A stretch of 64,000 nucleotides of DNA from Luteibacter rhizovicinus DSM 16549 (lineage in GTDB: Bacteria; Pseudomonadota; Gammaproteobacteria; Xanthomonadales; Rhodanobacteraceae), in the NCBI RefSeq assembly GCF_001887595.1, contig NZ_CP017480.1, positions 372,001 to 436,000 on the forward strand. The letters are read 5' to 3'. A program made the position numbers and the translations under genes. Positions within the stretch are counted from its first letter, which is position 1, and every line of letters begins with the position of its first letter. Below the pieces are notes generated by a model. That model saw only the letters and a list, made by a program, of their open reading frames with translations. It had not been told where the DNA came from and made no database searches. Below are positions 1-7,787 of the stretch, piece after piece.

Positions 1-371
1 CCGAGAAGCTCGTCGCGGGTGAAAGGCTTGGTCAGGTATTGCTCCGCACCCACGATGCGCCCGCGCGCCTTGTCGAACAGGCCGTCCTTGGAGGACAGCA
101 TGATCACTGGCGTTCCGCGGAACTGGGCGTTGTTCTTGATCAGCGCGCAGGTTTGGTAGCCATCCAGGCGCGGCATCATGATGTCGACGAAGATGATGTT
201 CGGCTTCTGGTCGGAAATCTTTGCCAGCGCCTCGAACCCATCGACCGCGGTAAGAACGTCGCAGCCTTCCTTCTTCAGCAGGGTTTCGGCCGTGCGTCGG
301 ATGGTTTTCGAATCGTCGATGACCATGACCCGCAAGCCGGTCAGATCGGTACCACGTCCGTTTTCGTTCAC
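1..371 (-). CDS. pilG: PilG, twitching-motility response regulator (3' end beyond window)
   Basis: Single-domain CheY-like receiver of the Pil-Chp system that controls type IV pilus extension. The first 123 residues are present. Seen are the acidic pair in VIDDSKT, the phospho-acceptor Asp in FVDIMMPRLDG, the Ser in MLSSKDG and the conserved Lys in YLTKPF. The stretch IMMPRLDGYQTCALIKNN is characteristic of PilG rather than PilH or CheY. The start is a GTG at 371, preceded by a G-rich stretch (GGGGGCGCA); the next ATG would cut into beta strand 1. It is divergent from gshB with a 259-bp shared upstream region, as in Pseudomonas, so pilH-pilI-pilJ probably continue beyond the left edge. Truncation is only by the window edge. 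Confidence 0.93.
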   Translation of the reverse strand, partial: MNENGRGTDLTGLRVMVIDDSKTIRRTAETLLKKEGCDVLTAVDGFEALAKISDQKPNIIFVDIMMPRLDGYQTCALIKNNAQFRGTPVIMLSSKDGLFDKARGRIVGAEQYLTKPFTRDELL

Positions 372-630
372 TGCGCCCCCGTAGCACGCACAAAAAAACC
401 GCAAATCCCACCGCAGGATAGCTGGTTTCATGCCGGCTTATCCGTGCGCTGGGTCGTCGTCCGGAACCTGGGCTCCGGTGGTCCGCTCTTCGGCGTTCCT
501 CCCGTTCGCTGTTTAATGGTTGGCTGGGTCGCCGTCAAGATGAATTGTTCTTAAAGGGGAAATTCCTTGTGAAATTGCGACCCCTCCCCCACTAGACTTG
601 GCACCTTTCCTGCTCTTCCGGGACACGCCC

Positions 631-1572
631 ATGTCGCTCTCCGTCGCCGTCCTGATGGACCCGATCCGCGCCATCAAGATCGCCAAGGACTCCACCTTCG
701 CCATGTTGCTGGAGGCTTCCCGCCGTGGCCATGCCTTGCTGTACATGGAGCAGGGCGACCTGGCTCTGCGCAACGGCGAGGCCTGGGCCCGCCTGCGTCC
801 GCTCACCGTGAAGGAAGATCCGACCGGCTGGTTCACCCTGGGCGAGGCCGCCTGGCGCCCTCTCGCCGAGGTCGACATCGTCCTGGCCCGCAAGGATCCG
901 CCGGTGGATGCCCAGTTCATCTACGACACCATGGTCCTGGAGCGCGCCCAGCGTGCCGGCTGCAAGGTAGTCAACGACCCGCGCAGCCTGCGCGATTGCA
1001 ACGAGAAGCTGTTTGCCCTGGATTTCCCCCAGTGCATCGCGCCGACCCTGGTCTCCCGGGACGCCGGCGAGCTGCGCCGGTTCGTCGCCGAACACGGTGA
1101 AGCCGTGCTCAAGCCGCTGGACGGCATGGGCGGGCGCGGCATCTTCCGGGTCAGGCACGGCGACTCCAACCTCAATTCCATGCTGGAAACCCTGCTCGAC
1201 GGCGCCCATCACTTCGCCATCGCGCAGAAGTACATTCCGGAGATCACCGCCGGTGACAAGCGCATCCTGCTGATCGATGGCGAGCCGGTGCCCTATGCGT
1301 TGGCCCGCATCCCCCAAGGCGACGAATTTCGCGGAAATCTCGCCGCCGGCGGCCGCGGGGAAGGCATCCCCCTGTCCGACCGTGACCGTTGGATCGCCGC
1401 CCAGGTCGCCCCGGAGCTGGTCCGCCGTGGCCTGCGTTTCGTCGGCCTGGACGTGATCGGCGACTACCTGACCGAGATCAACGTCACATCTCCGACATGC
1501 ATCCGCGAACTGGATGCCCAGTTCGGCATTAACATCGCAGGGCTGATGTTCGACGCAATCGAGGCCCGATGA
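631..1572 (+). CDS. gshB: Glutathione synthetase
   Basis: Cytosolic ATP-grasp ligase joining glycine to gamma-glutamylcysteine, the second step of glutathione synthesis. The 313-residue product matches the usual 310-320. The N-terminal domain has VAVLMDPIRAIKIAKDS, the ATP-binding loop is VLKPLDGMGGRGIFRV, and the C-terminal metal/substrate segment ends in EINVTSPT. The ATG at 631 fits family N-termini; an upstream TTG at 598 would add an unrelated 11-residue extension. The last bases overlap the next gene (ATGA), so it is probably co-transcribed with the TonB gene. Confidence 0.96.
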   Translation: MSLSVAVLMDPIRAIKIAKDSTFAMLLEASRRGHALLYMEQGDLALRNGEAWARLRPLTVKEDPTGWFTLGEAAWRPLAEVDIVLARKDPPVDAQFIYDTMVLERAQRAGCKVVNDPRSLRDCNEKLFALDFPQCIAPTLVSRDAGELRRFVAEHGEAVLKPLDGMGGRGIFRVRHGDSNLNSMLETLLDGAHHFAIAQKYIPEITAGDKRILLIDGEPVPYALARIPQGDEFRGNLAAGGRGEGIPLSDRDRWIAAQVAPELVRRGLRFVGLDVIGDYLTEINVTSPTCIRELDAQFGINIAGLMFDAIEAR

Positions 1573-2429
1573 CGACCCGTACCACCGGCGCCGACCTGTT
1601 CGGCGCGACCCTGCTGTTCTCGCTGCTGCTGCACGGTGTCGTCATCCTTGGCATCACCTTCGATGCAGAAAAGCCCAAACCGAGCGTACCCACGCTCGAC
1701 GTCACCCTCGTGGACGTCGCCAACCAGGAACAACCGGACAAAGCCGACTTCCTGGCCCAGGCGAGCAATGCTGGCGGCGGCGACCAGGACAAGGCGGCGC
1801 GCCCTTCGGAGCCGGTATCCGGGCCGCTGCCCACGCCCAACCAGGGCCTGACGGCGGAGCCCAAGGAAGCGCAGGCGCCGGCACCGACCGAGCGTACGCC
1901 CGCCCAGCTGCTCACGACGTCCGGCGAGACCGGCTTTGCCGTCGACACGACCAAGGCGCAGGACGAACAGAAGGAACGCCCGGTCCCGGTCTCCGACGAG
2001 GATGTGCAGCGCAAGCTGGAGATGGCGAAGCTGTCGGCCGAGGTGCGCGAACAGTCCCAGGCTTATGCCAAGCGCCCGAAGAAGAAATTCATCTCGTCCA
2101 ACACGCGCGAGTACGTCTACGCCGCCTACATGAAGGGCTGGGTGGGACGTGTCGAGCGCGTGGGCAACCTCAATTACCCGGACGAAGCGCGACGCCAGGG
2201 CGTCTATGGTGAGCTGGTGCTTACTGTCGGCCTCAACCGCGACGGCACGATCAAGAGCATGGACGTGATCAAGAGCTCGGGGCACAAACTTCTCGACGAA
2301 GCCGCCCAGCGCATCGTCCGCCTGGCCGCCCCCTTCCCCGCCCTGCCTACGGACAAGACGCGCGTCGACGAGCTGTACATCACGCGCACCTGGCAGTTCC
2401 TGCCGGGCAATGTGCTACGAAATTACTGA
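1569..2429 (+). CDS. tonB: TonB-family energy transducer
   Basis: Predicted inner-membrane protein that couples proton-motive force to outer-membrane receptors or another envelope process. A single N-terminal transmembrane segment (about residues 10-30, LFGATLLFSLLLHGVVILGI) is followed by a Pro/Ala/Glu-rich periplasmic spacer (about 40-150). The C-terminal TonB fold is at about 195-286, with NYPDEARRQGVYGELVLTV. It overlaps gshB by 4 bp. Position and order match tonB3 (PA0406) of P. aeruginosa, which is linked to twitching motility; this equivalence is inferred. No exbB or exbD lies nearby, so it may borrow them from another locus. Confidence 0.88.
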   Translation: MTTRTTGADLFGATLLFSLLLHGVVILGITFDAEKPKPSVPTLDVTLVDVANQEQPDKADFLAQASNAGGGDQDKAARPSEPVSGPLPTPNQGLTAEPKEAQAPAPTERTPAQLLTTSGETGFAVDTTKAQDEQKERPVPVSDEDVQRKLEMAKLSAEVREQSQAYAKRPKKKFISSNTREYVYAAYMKGWVGRVERVGNLNYPDEARRQGVYGELVLTVGLNRDGTIKSMDVIKSSGHKLLDEAAQRIVRLAAPFPALPTDKTRVDELYITRTWQFLPGNVLRNY

Positions 2430-2436
2430 TTCTTAG

Positions 2437-2464
2437 TGTGGGAGCCGATGAATCGGCTCCCACA
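2437..2464. repeat. REP-like perfect palindrome
   Basis: 28-bp perfect inverted repeat (TGTGGGAGCCGAT, GA, then the complement) lying between the convergent ends of tonB and the next gene. It belongs to the same REP family found at about 11.7, 18.4, 27.1, 29.1, 33.9-34.2 and 59.8-60.0 kb. The 13-bp stem could also act as a two-way transcription stop or RNA-stabilising hairpin, although there is no U-run. Confidence 0.85.
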
Positions 2465-2469
2465 TATCC

Positions 2470-2793
2470 CTATTTCAGGAGCTGGTCGGCTTCGCTCACG
2501 TAGGCCTTTTCCGCCTTTCGATCCCACACACACAGCTCGCGCCCCGGCCGGTTGTTCATATGCTTCTGGGGATAGCGTCCTGCCAGAACCAGCGCCGTGA
2601 CCGGGACCCGATCGTCGTACTGGATGGGTCCACCCACCGGCTTCACATCCTTCAGGCCACTGGCGGCGACGCATGCCTTCATCAGCCGCTGGTCATAGTC
2701 CTTCCAGGCAGCCGGTGACGAGGCCAGCGCGGCGGACGCGGCGAAGCCTCCGGCCAGCGTGACAAAAACCTTTGCAAACATGACCTTCCTCAT
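2470..2793 (-). CDS. Small secreted protein of unknown function
   Basis: 107 residues, not recognised. A Sec signal peptide is clear (MRKVMFAKVFVTLAGGFAAS, likely cleaved after ALA at about residue 24), so the mature product of about 83 residues should be periplasmic or exported. It has two cysteines (KACVAAS and ELCVWD) that could form a disulfide. The start is supported by a strong AGGAGG seven bases before the ATG. It is convergent with tonB and divergent from yqgE, hence a single-gene unit. No function is proposed. Confidence 0.75.
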   Translation of the reverse strand: MRKVMFAKVFVTLAGGFAASAALASSPAAWKDYDQRLMKACVAASGLKDVKPVGGPIQYDDRVPVTALVLAGRYPQKHMNNRPGRELCVWDRKAEKAYVSEADQLLK

Positions 2794-2885
2794 GAGCCTG
2801 CCTCCTTATGCATGGACCGATACGGTACCCGGACGGCGCTGAACATTCGCGCACGAGTCATGTTCGTAGCGGCTACAATGAGGCC

Positions 2886-3452
2886 ATGACGATCGCCAAT
2901 ACATTCGCGGGGCAATTCCTCATCGCGATGCCCTCCCTCGCCGAACCTCCGTTCGCGCGCGGCGTCGCGTTTCTTTGCCAGCACGGCGAAGACGGAGCGG
3001 TCGGCCTGCTGATCAATCAGATCTCCGAATATCGTCTCGGCGACGTGCTCGCGCAGATGAAACTCGGCTGCGAAGACCCGGAGATCGCGGACTACCCCGT
3101 CCTCATCGGCGGCCCCGTGCAACAGGAGCGCGGCTTCGTGCTTCACCGCGAGCCGGGTCGCTGGGACTCGAGCTACCGTGTCAACGAAGACTGGTCCGTC
3201 ACGACCTCGCGCGACATCCTCGTCGCGATGGCCAAGGGCGAGGGCCCGCGCCGGGCCGTCGTCACCCTCGGCTACGCGGGCTGGGAAGCCGGCCAGCTCG
3301 AGCAGGAAGTCATGGACAACGCCTGGCTGACGACCCGCGCCGACGAACGCATCATCTTCGACACCCCCCTCGACGAACGCTGGACCGCCGCCGCGCGCAA
3401 GCTGGGTGTCACCGACCCCTCCCAGATCGCCGGCTATGCCGGCCACGCCTGA
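2886..3452 (+). CDS. yqgE: YqgE/AlgH family protein
   Basis: 188-residue member of the UPF0301 family, a conserved cytosolic protein without a firmly known activity. Seen are the N-terminal signature GQFLIAMPSL, the segment GAVGLLINQ, GGPVQQERGFVLH and the C-terminal ALGYAGW-like VTLGYAGWEAGQLEQE. The ATG at 2886 follows AATGAGGCC and matches family N-termini; earlier in-frame codons encode no conserved sequence. It is followed after 12 bp by ruvX, the pairing seen in most gammaproteobacteria. Confidence 0.95.
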   Translation: MTIANTFAGQFLIAMPSLAEPPFARGVAFLCQHGEDGAVGLLINQISEYRLGDVLAQMKLGCEDPEIADYPVLIGGPVQQERGFVLHREPGRWDSSYRVNEDWSVTTSRDILVAMAKGEGPRRAVVTLGYAGWEAGQLEQEVMDNAWLTTRADERIIFDTPLDERWTAAARKLGVTDPSQIAGYAGHA

Positions 3453-3464
3453 GCACGGGGCGCG

Positions 3465-3884
3465 ATGAGCTGTCTGTTCGGATTCGATGTCGGGACGAAG
3501 ATGGTCGGCGTCGCCGTCGGCAATCGACTGACTGGCACGGCGCGCGCGCTGGCCGCACTTCCCGTCCGCGACGGCGAGCCCGACTGGCAGGCCCTCGACA
3601 CGCTCCGCCGCGAGTGGCTGCCTGCCGAACTCGTGGTCGGTCTGCCGCTCGATAACGAGGGCAAGGAACAACCCATGACGCGCACTGCGCGCCGCTTCGC
3701 CGAACGCATCGGCGAGCGCTACGGGTTGCCGGTCGCCTTCGCCGACGAGCGCATGAGCTCGCAGGAAGCGGCACGCCGTTTTGCCGCCGCGCGCGCGGCC
3801 GGCACGCGCAAGCGCTCGGACGTGAAGTCGATCGACGCCGAAGCGGCGGCCGTGATTCTTGAAACGCATCTCGCCCAGTTCTGA
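3465..3884 (+). CDS. ruvX: RuvX/YqgF pre-16S rRNA nuclease
   Basis: 139-residue RNase H-fold protein; the family is implicated in 5' maturation of 16S rRNA and was earlier called a putative Holliday junction resolvase. Active-site features are visible: the first Asp in LFGFDVGTKMVGVAVGN, the GLPLDNEGKEQPMT loop (usual form GLPLNMDGTEQP) and the second acidic motif FADERMSS. The C-terminal DAEAAAVILETHL provides the last acidic residues. It lies between yqgE (12 bp) and pyrB (33 bp) in the same orientation, so an operon is likely. Confidence 0.94.
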   Translation: MSCLFGFDVGTKMVGVAVGNRLTGTARALAALPVRDGEPDWQALDTLRREWLPAELVVGLPLDNEGKEQPMTRTARRFAERIGERYGLPVAFADERMSSQEAARRFAAARAAGTRKRSDVKSIDAEAAAVILETHLAQF

Positions 3885-3917
3885 TCCCGCTCCATTGCCC
3901 TTGAGGACGTCGACGTC

Positions 3918-4844
3918 ATGTCACAACGCCTGCGCCACCTGACCACCCTCGAGAACCTGCCGCGCGAAACCATCGAGCGTTTGCTAGACCGTGCCAACAG
4001 CATGCGCGAGGCAACCGCGCACGGCACGCGCAAGCTCGACCTGCTCGGCGGACGAACCGTGCTCAACCTGTTCTTCGAGCCTTCCACCCGCACGCGCACC
4101 TCGTTCGAACTCGCCGCGCGGCGGCTGGGTGCCGACGTGATCAACTTCGACATCGGCTTCTCGTCGACCGCCAAGGGCGAGGAGCTGTTCGACACCTTGC
4201 ATACGCTCGAAGCCATGCACCTGGACACGATCATCGTCAGGCACAAGGAGTCGGGCACGCCCGATTCGCTGGTCAAACACGCGATGAGCGGCGTATCCGT
4301 CGTAAATGCCGGCGACGGCAACCGCGCCCACCCGACCCAGGGGCTGCTCGACGCGCTGACCATCCGCAACCATCACCCGGACTTTCGCAAGCTGCGCATC
4401 GTGATCTGCGGCGACGTGCGCCACTCACGCGTCGCCCGCTCCGACGTGCATGCGTTCACGGCGCTGGGTGCGAAAGATGTTCGCCTCGTCGGTCCGTCGT
4501 CGCTGCTGCCGGCGGAAGGCGAACTGGAAGGCGTGAGCCTCTACGAGGACTTCGATCAGGCGATCGAGGGTGCCCATGCCGTCATCATGCTGCGACTTCA
4601 GAAAGAACGCATGGCGACCACGGACCTGCCCGACGAGGCCGCCTATTTCGAGCGTTTCGGCCTCGACACGCAACGCCTCGCCCGGGCCGCCAAGGGCTGT
4701 CTGGTCATGCATCCCGGCCCGATCAACCGCGGTATCGAGATCGCCACCGATGTCGCCGATGGCGCCCAGTCGCGCATCCTCGAGCAGGTAGGCAACGGCG
4801 TGTTCGTGCGCATGGCGGTACTGGCCGAGGTGATGGGACGCTGA
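3918..4844 (+). CDS. pyrB: Aspartate carbamoyltransferase catalytic subunit
   Basis: 308 residues, the standard catalytic-chain length. It condenses carbamoyl phosphate with aspartate in pyrimidine synthesis. The carbamoyl-phosphate motif FFEPSTRTRTSFELA is at about residues 53-67, followed by GDGNRAHPTQGLLD and the C-terminal loop MHPGPINRGIE that contributes to the active site. In Pseudomonas pyrR and a pyrC-like gene flank pyrB. Neither is present here, so no attenuation-type PyrR control is evident. Confidence 0.96.
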   Translation: MSQRLRHLTTLENLPRETIERLLDRANSMREATAHGTRKLDLLGGRTVLNLFFEPSTRTRTSFELAARRLGADVINFDIGFSSTAKGEELFDTLHTLEAMHLDTIIVRHKESGTPDSLVKHAMSGVSVVNAGDGNRAHPTQGLLDALTIRNHHPDFRKLRIVICGDVRHSRVARSDVHAFTALGAKDVRLVGPSSLLPAEGELEGVSLYEDFDQAIEGAHAVIMLRLQKERMATTDLPDEAAYFERFGLDTQRLARAAKGCLVMHPGPINRGIEIATDVADGAQSRILEQVGNGVFVRMAVLAEVMGR

Positions 4845-4912
4845 TCCCGCGCCCGGCCCGGCTTCCGGCATAATGGCCGGACCAAGGGACAACTCAAACA
4901 ATGGGATACGAA

Positions 4913-6661
4913 ATGCGACCGACGAAGCGACTCATCGCGCTCGGCGTCGCCAGCGTGCTGCTGGCGGCCTGCGGCCACAAGGACAAGGACGCCCCGCTGG
5001 CCTTCGTGCCGGCCGACACTCCGTACGTTGCGGCCAGCCTCGACAAGCTGGACGACGATGCCTATGAGGCCATGCTCAACCAGGTCAACACCGAGTTGCC
5101 CAGCCAGGTCGCCCAGATGAAGGCGGTCGCCCTGGACATGGAAGCCAAGGGTAATGTGGATGGCTCCCACCTGATGAAGGCCGTGGCCGCCGAGTTCGAC
5201 GGCAAGACCGCCGAAGCGGCGCTGAAGAATCTTGGCCTCGACGTCAAGACCGGCTCAGCGATCTACGGCCTGGGCCTCAGCCCGGTGGCGCGTGTGTCGC
5301 TCGCCGACCCGGCCGCCTGGGACGCCTTCGTCGGCCGCCTCGAGACGGCTTACGGCAAAAAGCTGGACGCCGGCGACGCCGGTGGCCAGGCGTACCGCCA
5401 TGTCGCCATCTCCGACACCGGCATCCAGCTGGTCATCGCCACCGTGGGCAAGCAGGCGGTGGTCTCGCTGCTGCCGGCCGATGCCGCGCAGCCGTTGATC
5501 CGTCAGGCCCTGGGCGCCGACCGCCCGGAGAAGAGCCTTCAGGACGACGGTCGCCTTGCCGATCTCGCCAAGGACAAGGGCTACAAGGATTACGCCGTTG
5601 GCTTGCTGGATCTCACGCGCCTCCTGCCGCTGATCGCGGCAGGCAAGGACCCGCTCTTTGCCGCCTTCATCAAGCAGCAGTCGGTGAAGACGGGTGAACC
5701 CGCGCCCGTGCTCCCGCCCAGCTGTCAGACCGAGGCATCGCGCATCGCCGCGCGCGTACCGTCGATCAGCTTCGGCTACACCAAGCTCGATCTTCACCAC
5801 CAGAACCAGCGTGTCGACATCGCTCTCGCCGACGACGTCACCAAGGCGTTCTCGGGCCTGAAGGTGGAACTCCCGGGCCTGGGCCAGGATGCCAGCGCGC
5901 CGTTCGACGTCAGCCTCGCGCTGCCCGTCGAGCAGATCCGCACGTTCATGACCACGCAGTCCGAATCCGTCGCCGCCAAGCCGTTCGAATGCCCCGCGTT
6001 CGCCAGCATGAACGACAGCTTCACCAAGCTCGGCTCGACCATGCAGCAGGCAGCGATCCCGCCGTTCGGCGATATCCGCGGTGTGCGCATCGTCATCGAC
6101 TCGTTCAAGCCGGCCGCCTCGGCAACGCAGGTGCCGCAGGTCACCGGTCGCGTCGTGCTCGCCACGCGCAATGCCCCGGGCCTGCTTGCCATGGGCCAGG
6201 CCGTGCTCGGCGGCGACTTCAAGCTGGCCGGCGACGGCAAGCCGGCTGCCCTGCCCGCGAACATCGTCGGCATGCTCGGCATGCCGGGTTGGGCTGCGAT
6301 GAATGGCCAGGCCATCGCGATCGGCGTAGGCCTTGGCGAAGACGCCAAGCTCGACGAAGTGCTGATGGCCAGCACCGGCGATGCCGGTCGTCTCAGCCGC
6401 ATGCACCTCAATGGCGACATGTATCGCGCCTGGGTCGACGTGATGGCCGACAAGGCGAAGGCCTATGCCAGCGCCATGACGACCGCTGCGGGCGCCGACG
6501 GTGCACCGGACAGTCAGGCCGAGGACACGGCGGCCGCCGAGCGTTCCAAAGCCCAGTTCGACTCCATGAAGGCACAGGCTACCCGCGTGGTGCAGGTGTC
6601 CGGTGAAGCTCATATGGAAGAGAAGGGCCTGGTGATCTCGGGTGCCGTTGAATACAAGTAA
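4913..6661 (+). CDS. Large lipoprotein of unknown function
   Basis: Not recognised. The 582-residue product starts with MRPTKR, a hydrophobic stretch and the lipobox LLAAC (Cys at about residue 20). It should therefore be lipidated, and Gly at +2 suggests outer-membrane sorting. The mature part begins with a charged KDKD segment and then PADTPYVAASLDKLDDDAYE, and is rich in Ala, Gly and Asp. One pair of cysteines (PSCQTE and FECPAF) could form a disulfide. No enzyme motif was seen. A start at 4901 (four residues longer) is possible, but 4913 gives the more usual signal peptide. A strong terminator follows immediately, so transcription ends here. Confidence 0.8.
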   Translation: MRPTKRLIALGVASVLLAACGHKDKDAPLAFVPADTPYVAASLDKLDDDAYEAMLNQVNTELPSQVAQMKAVALDMEAKGNVDGSHLMKAVAAEFDGKTAEAALKNLGLDVKTGSAIYGLGLSPVARVSLADPAAWDAFVGRLETAYGKKLDAGDAGGQAYRHVAISDTGIQLVIATVGKQAVVSLLPADAAQPLIRQALGADRPEKSLQDDGRLADLAKDKGYKDYAVGLLDLTRLLPLIAAGKDPLFAAFIKQQSVKTGEPAPVLPPSCQTEASRIAARVPSISFGYTKLDLHHQNQRVDIALADDVTKAFSGLKVELPGLGQDASAPFDVSLALPVEQIRTFMTTQSESVAAKPFECPAFASMNDSFTKLGSTMQQAAIPPFGDIRGVRIVIDSFKPAASATQVPQVTGRVVLATRNAPGLLAMGQAVLGGDFKLAGDGKPAALPANIVGMLGMPGWAAMNGQAIAIGVGLGEDAKLDEVLMASTGDAGRLSRMHLNGDMYRAWVDVMADKAKAYASAMTTAAGADGAPDSQAEDTAAAERSKAQFDSMKAQATRVVQVSGEAHMEEKGLVISGAVEYK

Positions 6662-6682
6662 GCGTTCGTAACAGTGTCGACG

Positions 6683-6709
6683 AAAGCGCCCTTCGGGGCG
6701 CTTTTTTTG
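6683..6709 (+). terminator. Rho-independent terminator after the lipoprotein gene
   Basis: Stem AAAGCGCCC with loop TTCG and the complement GGGCGC, followed by TTTTTTT. It lies 22 bp after the stop codon. It is a classic intrinsic terminator with a stable tetraloop. Confidence 0.93.
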
Positions 6710-6852
6710 TTCGCTTTCGGCAAACCTGAACAAAGCCGTTTTGTGGGCACGAATCGTTCACGGATGCGCTGTTTTCATTGGTCCCGGACAGGCAGCCACC
6801 CCGTGGCGCCGTTCCCCAGTCCCATAACCAGATTCGCAGAAAGGAGTTCACC

Positions 6853-7218
6853 ATGAACCATGCCAACCTCCGCAAGGCCCTGTTTGCTGCTGCCCTCGTC
6901 GCCGGTCTCGGTACGGTCCCGTTTGCCCAGGTGAATGCTCAGGACGCTACGCCGGCAGCCGCCAAGGCGGACAACCAGACCGTCGCCGGCAAGACCGACG
7001 ATGCCTGGATCACGACCAAGGTGAAGTCGGAATTCGCGACCAAGAAGGCCGTGAAGGGTAGCGACATTTCGGTAACGACCACCGAAGGCGTCGTCGCCCT
7101 GACCGGCACGGTCGCCACGGCGAAGGAAAAGAGCAACGCCGAGAAGATCGCCAAGGCCGTGAAGGGCGTCAAGAGCGTCGACGCGAGCGGCCTGACGGTT
7201 ACCGCCGCCGCCAAGTAA
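6853..7218 (+). CDS. Secreted BON-domain protein
   Basis: 121 residues. A signal peptide of about 30 residues (ALFAAALVAGLGTVPFAQVNAQ) is followed by one BON domain at about 50-120 with the typical DDAWITTKVKSEF start, a GVVALTGTV core and VKGVKSVDAS end. BON proteins such as OsmY act in the periplasm and are tied to envelope or osmotic stress; the role here is inferred. An AAGGAG sits seven bases before the ATG at 6853. It forms a single-gene unit between two intrinsic terminators. Confidence 0.9.
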   Translation: MNHANLRKALFAAALVAGLGTVPFAQVNAQDATPAAAKADNQTVAGKTDDAWITTKVKSEFATKKAVKGSDISVTTTEGVVALTGTVATAKEKSNAEKIAKAVKGVKSVDASGLTVTAAAK

Positions 7219-7240
7219 GACAGCGCCACATTCGGCGTGA

Positions 7241-7267
7241 CCGAAGGGGCCCCCATGGGGCCCCTTT
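7241..7267 (+). terminator. Rho-independent terminator after BON gene
   Basis: The stem AAGGGGCCC with a short CCAT loop and GGGGCCCCTT is followed by TTTTA, beginning 22 bp after the BON stop codon. Confidence 0.92.
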
Positions 7268-7406
7268 TTATTGCTCGGCTCGCGCTTACGCTGCTTCCGC
7301 GAACAGACCTACGCCACGGCCGTCGTAGGGGCGACATCCACTGCGAGCGAAGGAACGTCTAATACGCGAACGCGGCTCTCGCGCATCCGGACTCAAGGAA
7401 GACACC

Positions 7407-7781
7407 ATGCAGAAATTCGTTATCGCTGCCGCCATCACCTGGCTGACCAGCCAGGCCGCCATGGCCACGTCACCCATCGCCAAGCACCTGCCGCGAAGCT
7501 ACGGCAGTGGCGTGTCCACGTCCGCTCAAGGCGCACGGGTAAGACCAGGCTTCGAGCACCTCGCCGACGCCGAGATGGTCGTCAAGGCAGGCCCCGCCGC
7601 TTCCACGGTGTGCGCCGACGTCGCCGGCTATACCAAGGTAACCTGGACCTTCTTCGATCGATGGGGATCCTTTCCCATTCGTCGGCCCGCCGGCGTCGAA
7701 GGCTCCGTGCGCTACTGCGTCGGCCAGCGACACGCGACGGGACACCTCGTGCAGATGGCCTACGACGTCATCGGCGAATAA
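7407..7781 (+). CDS. Small secreted protein of unknown function
   Basis: 124 residues, not recognised. A probable signal peptide (MQKFVIAAAITWLTSQAAMA, cleavage near residue 20) precedes a mature domain of about 100 residues with two cysteines (STVCADV and VRYCVGQ). The central strand-like stretch KVTWTFFDRWGSF suggests a compact beta domain. It is preceded by the BON terminator plus about 130 bp that should hold its promoter. It ends six bases before the convergent pilU stop. Confidence 0.72.
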   Translation: MQKFVIAAAITWLTSQAAMATSPIAKHLPRSYGSGVSTSAQGARVRPGFEHLADAEMVVKAGPAASTVCADVAGYTKVTWTFFDRWGSFPIRRPAGVEGSVRYCVGQRHATGHLVQMAYDVIGE

Positions 7782-7787
7782 ACCACC

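Noticed and set aside
372..630. Possible small gene or RNA between pilG and gshB
   Set aside because: No convincing start with ribosome site and no stable terminator; most likely the shared divergent promoter region.
5255..6733. 492-codon minus-strand frame opposite the lipoprotein gene
   Set aside because: The plus-strand product has a lipobox, ribosome site and terminator; the minus frame has none and unusual composition.
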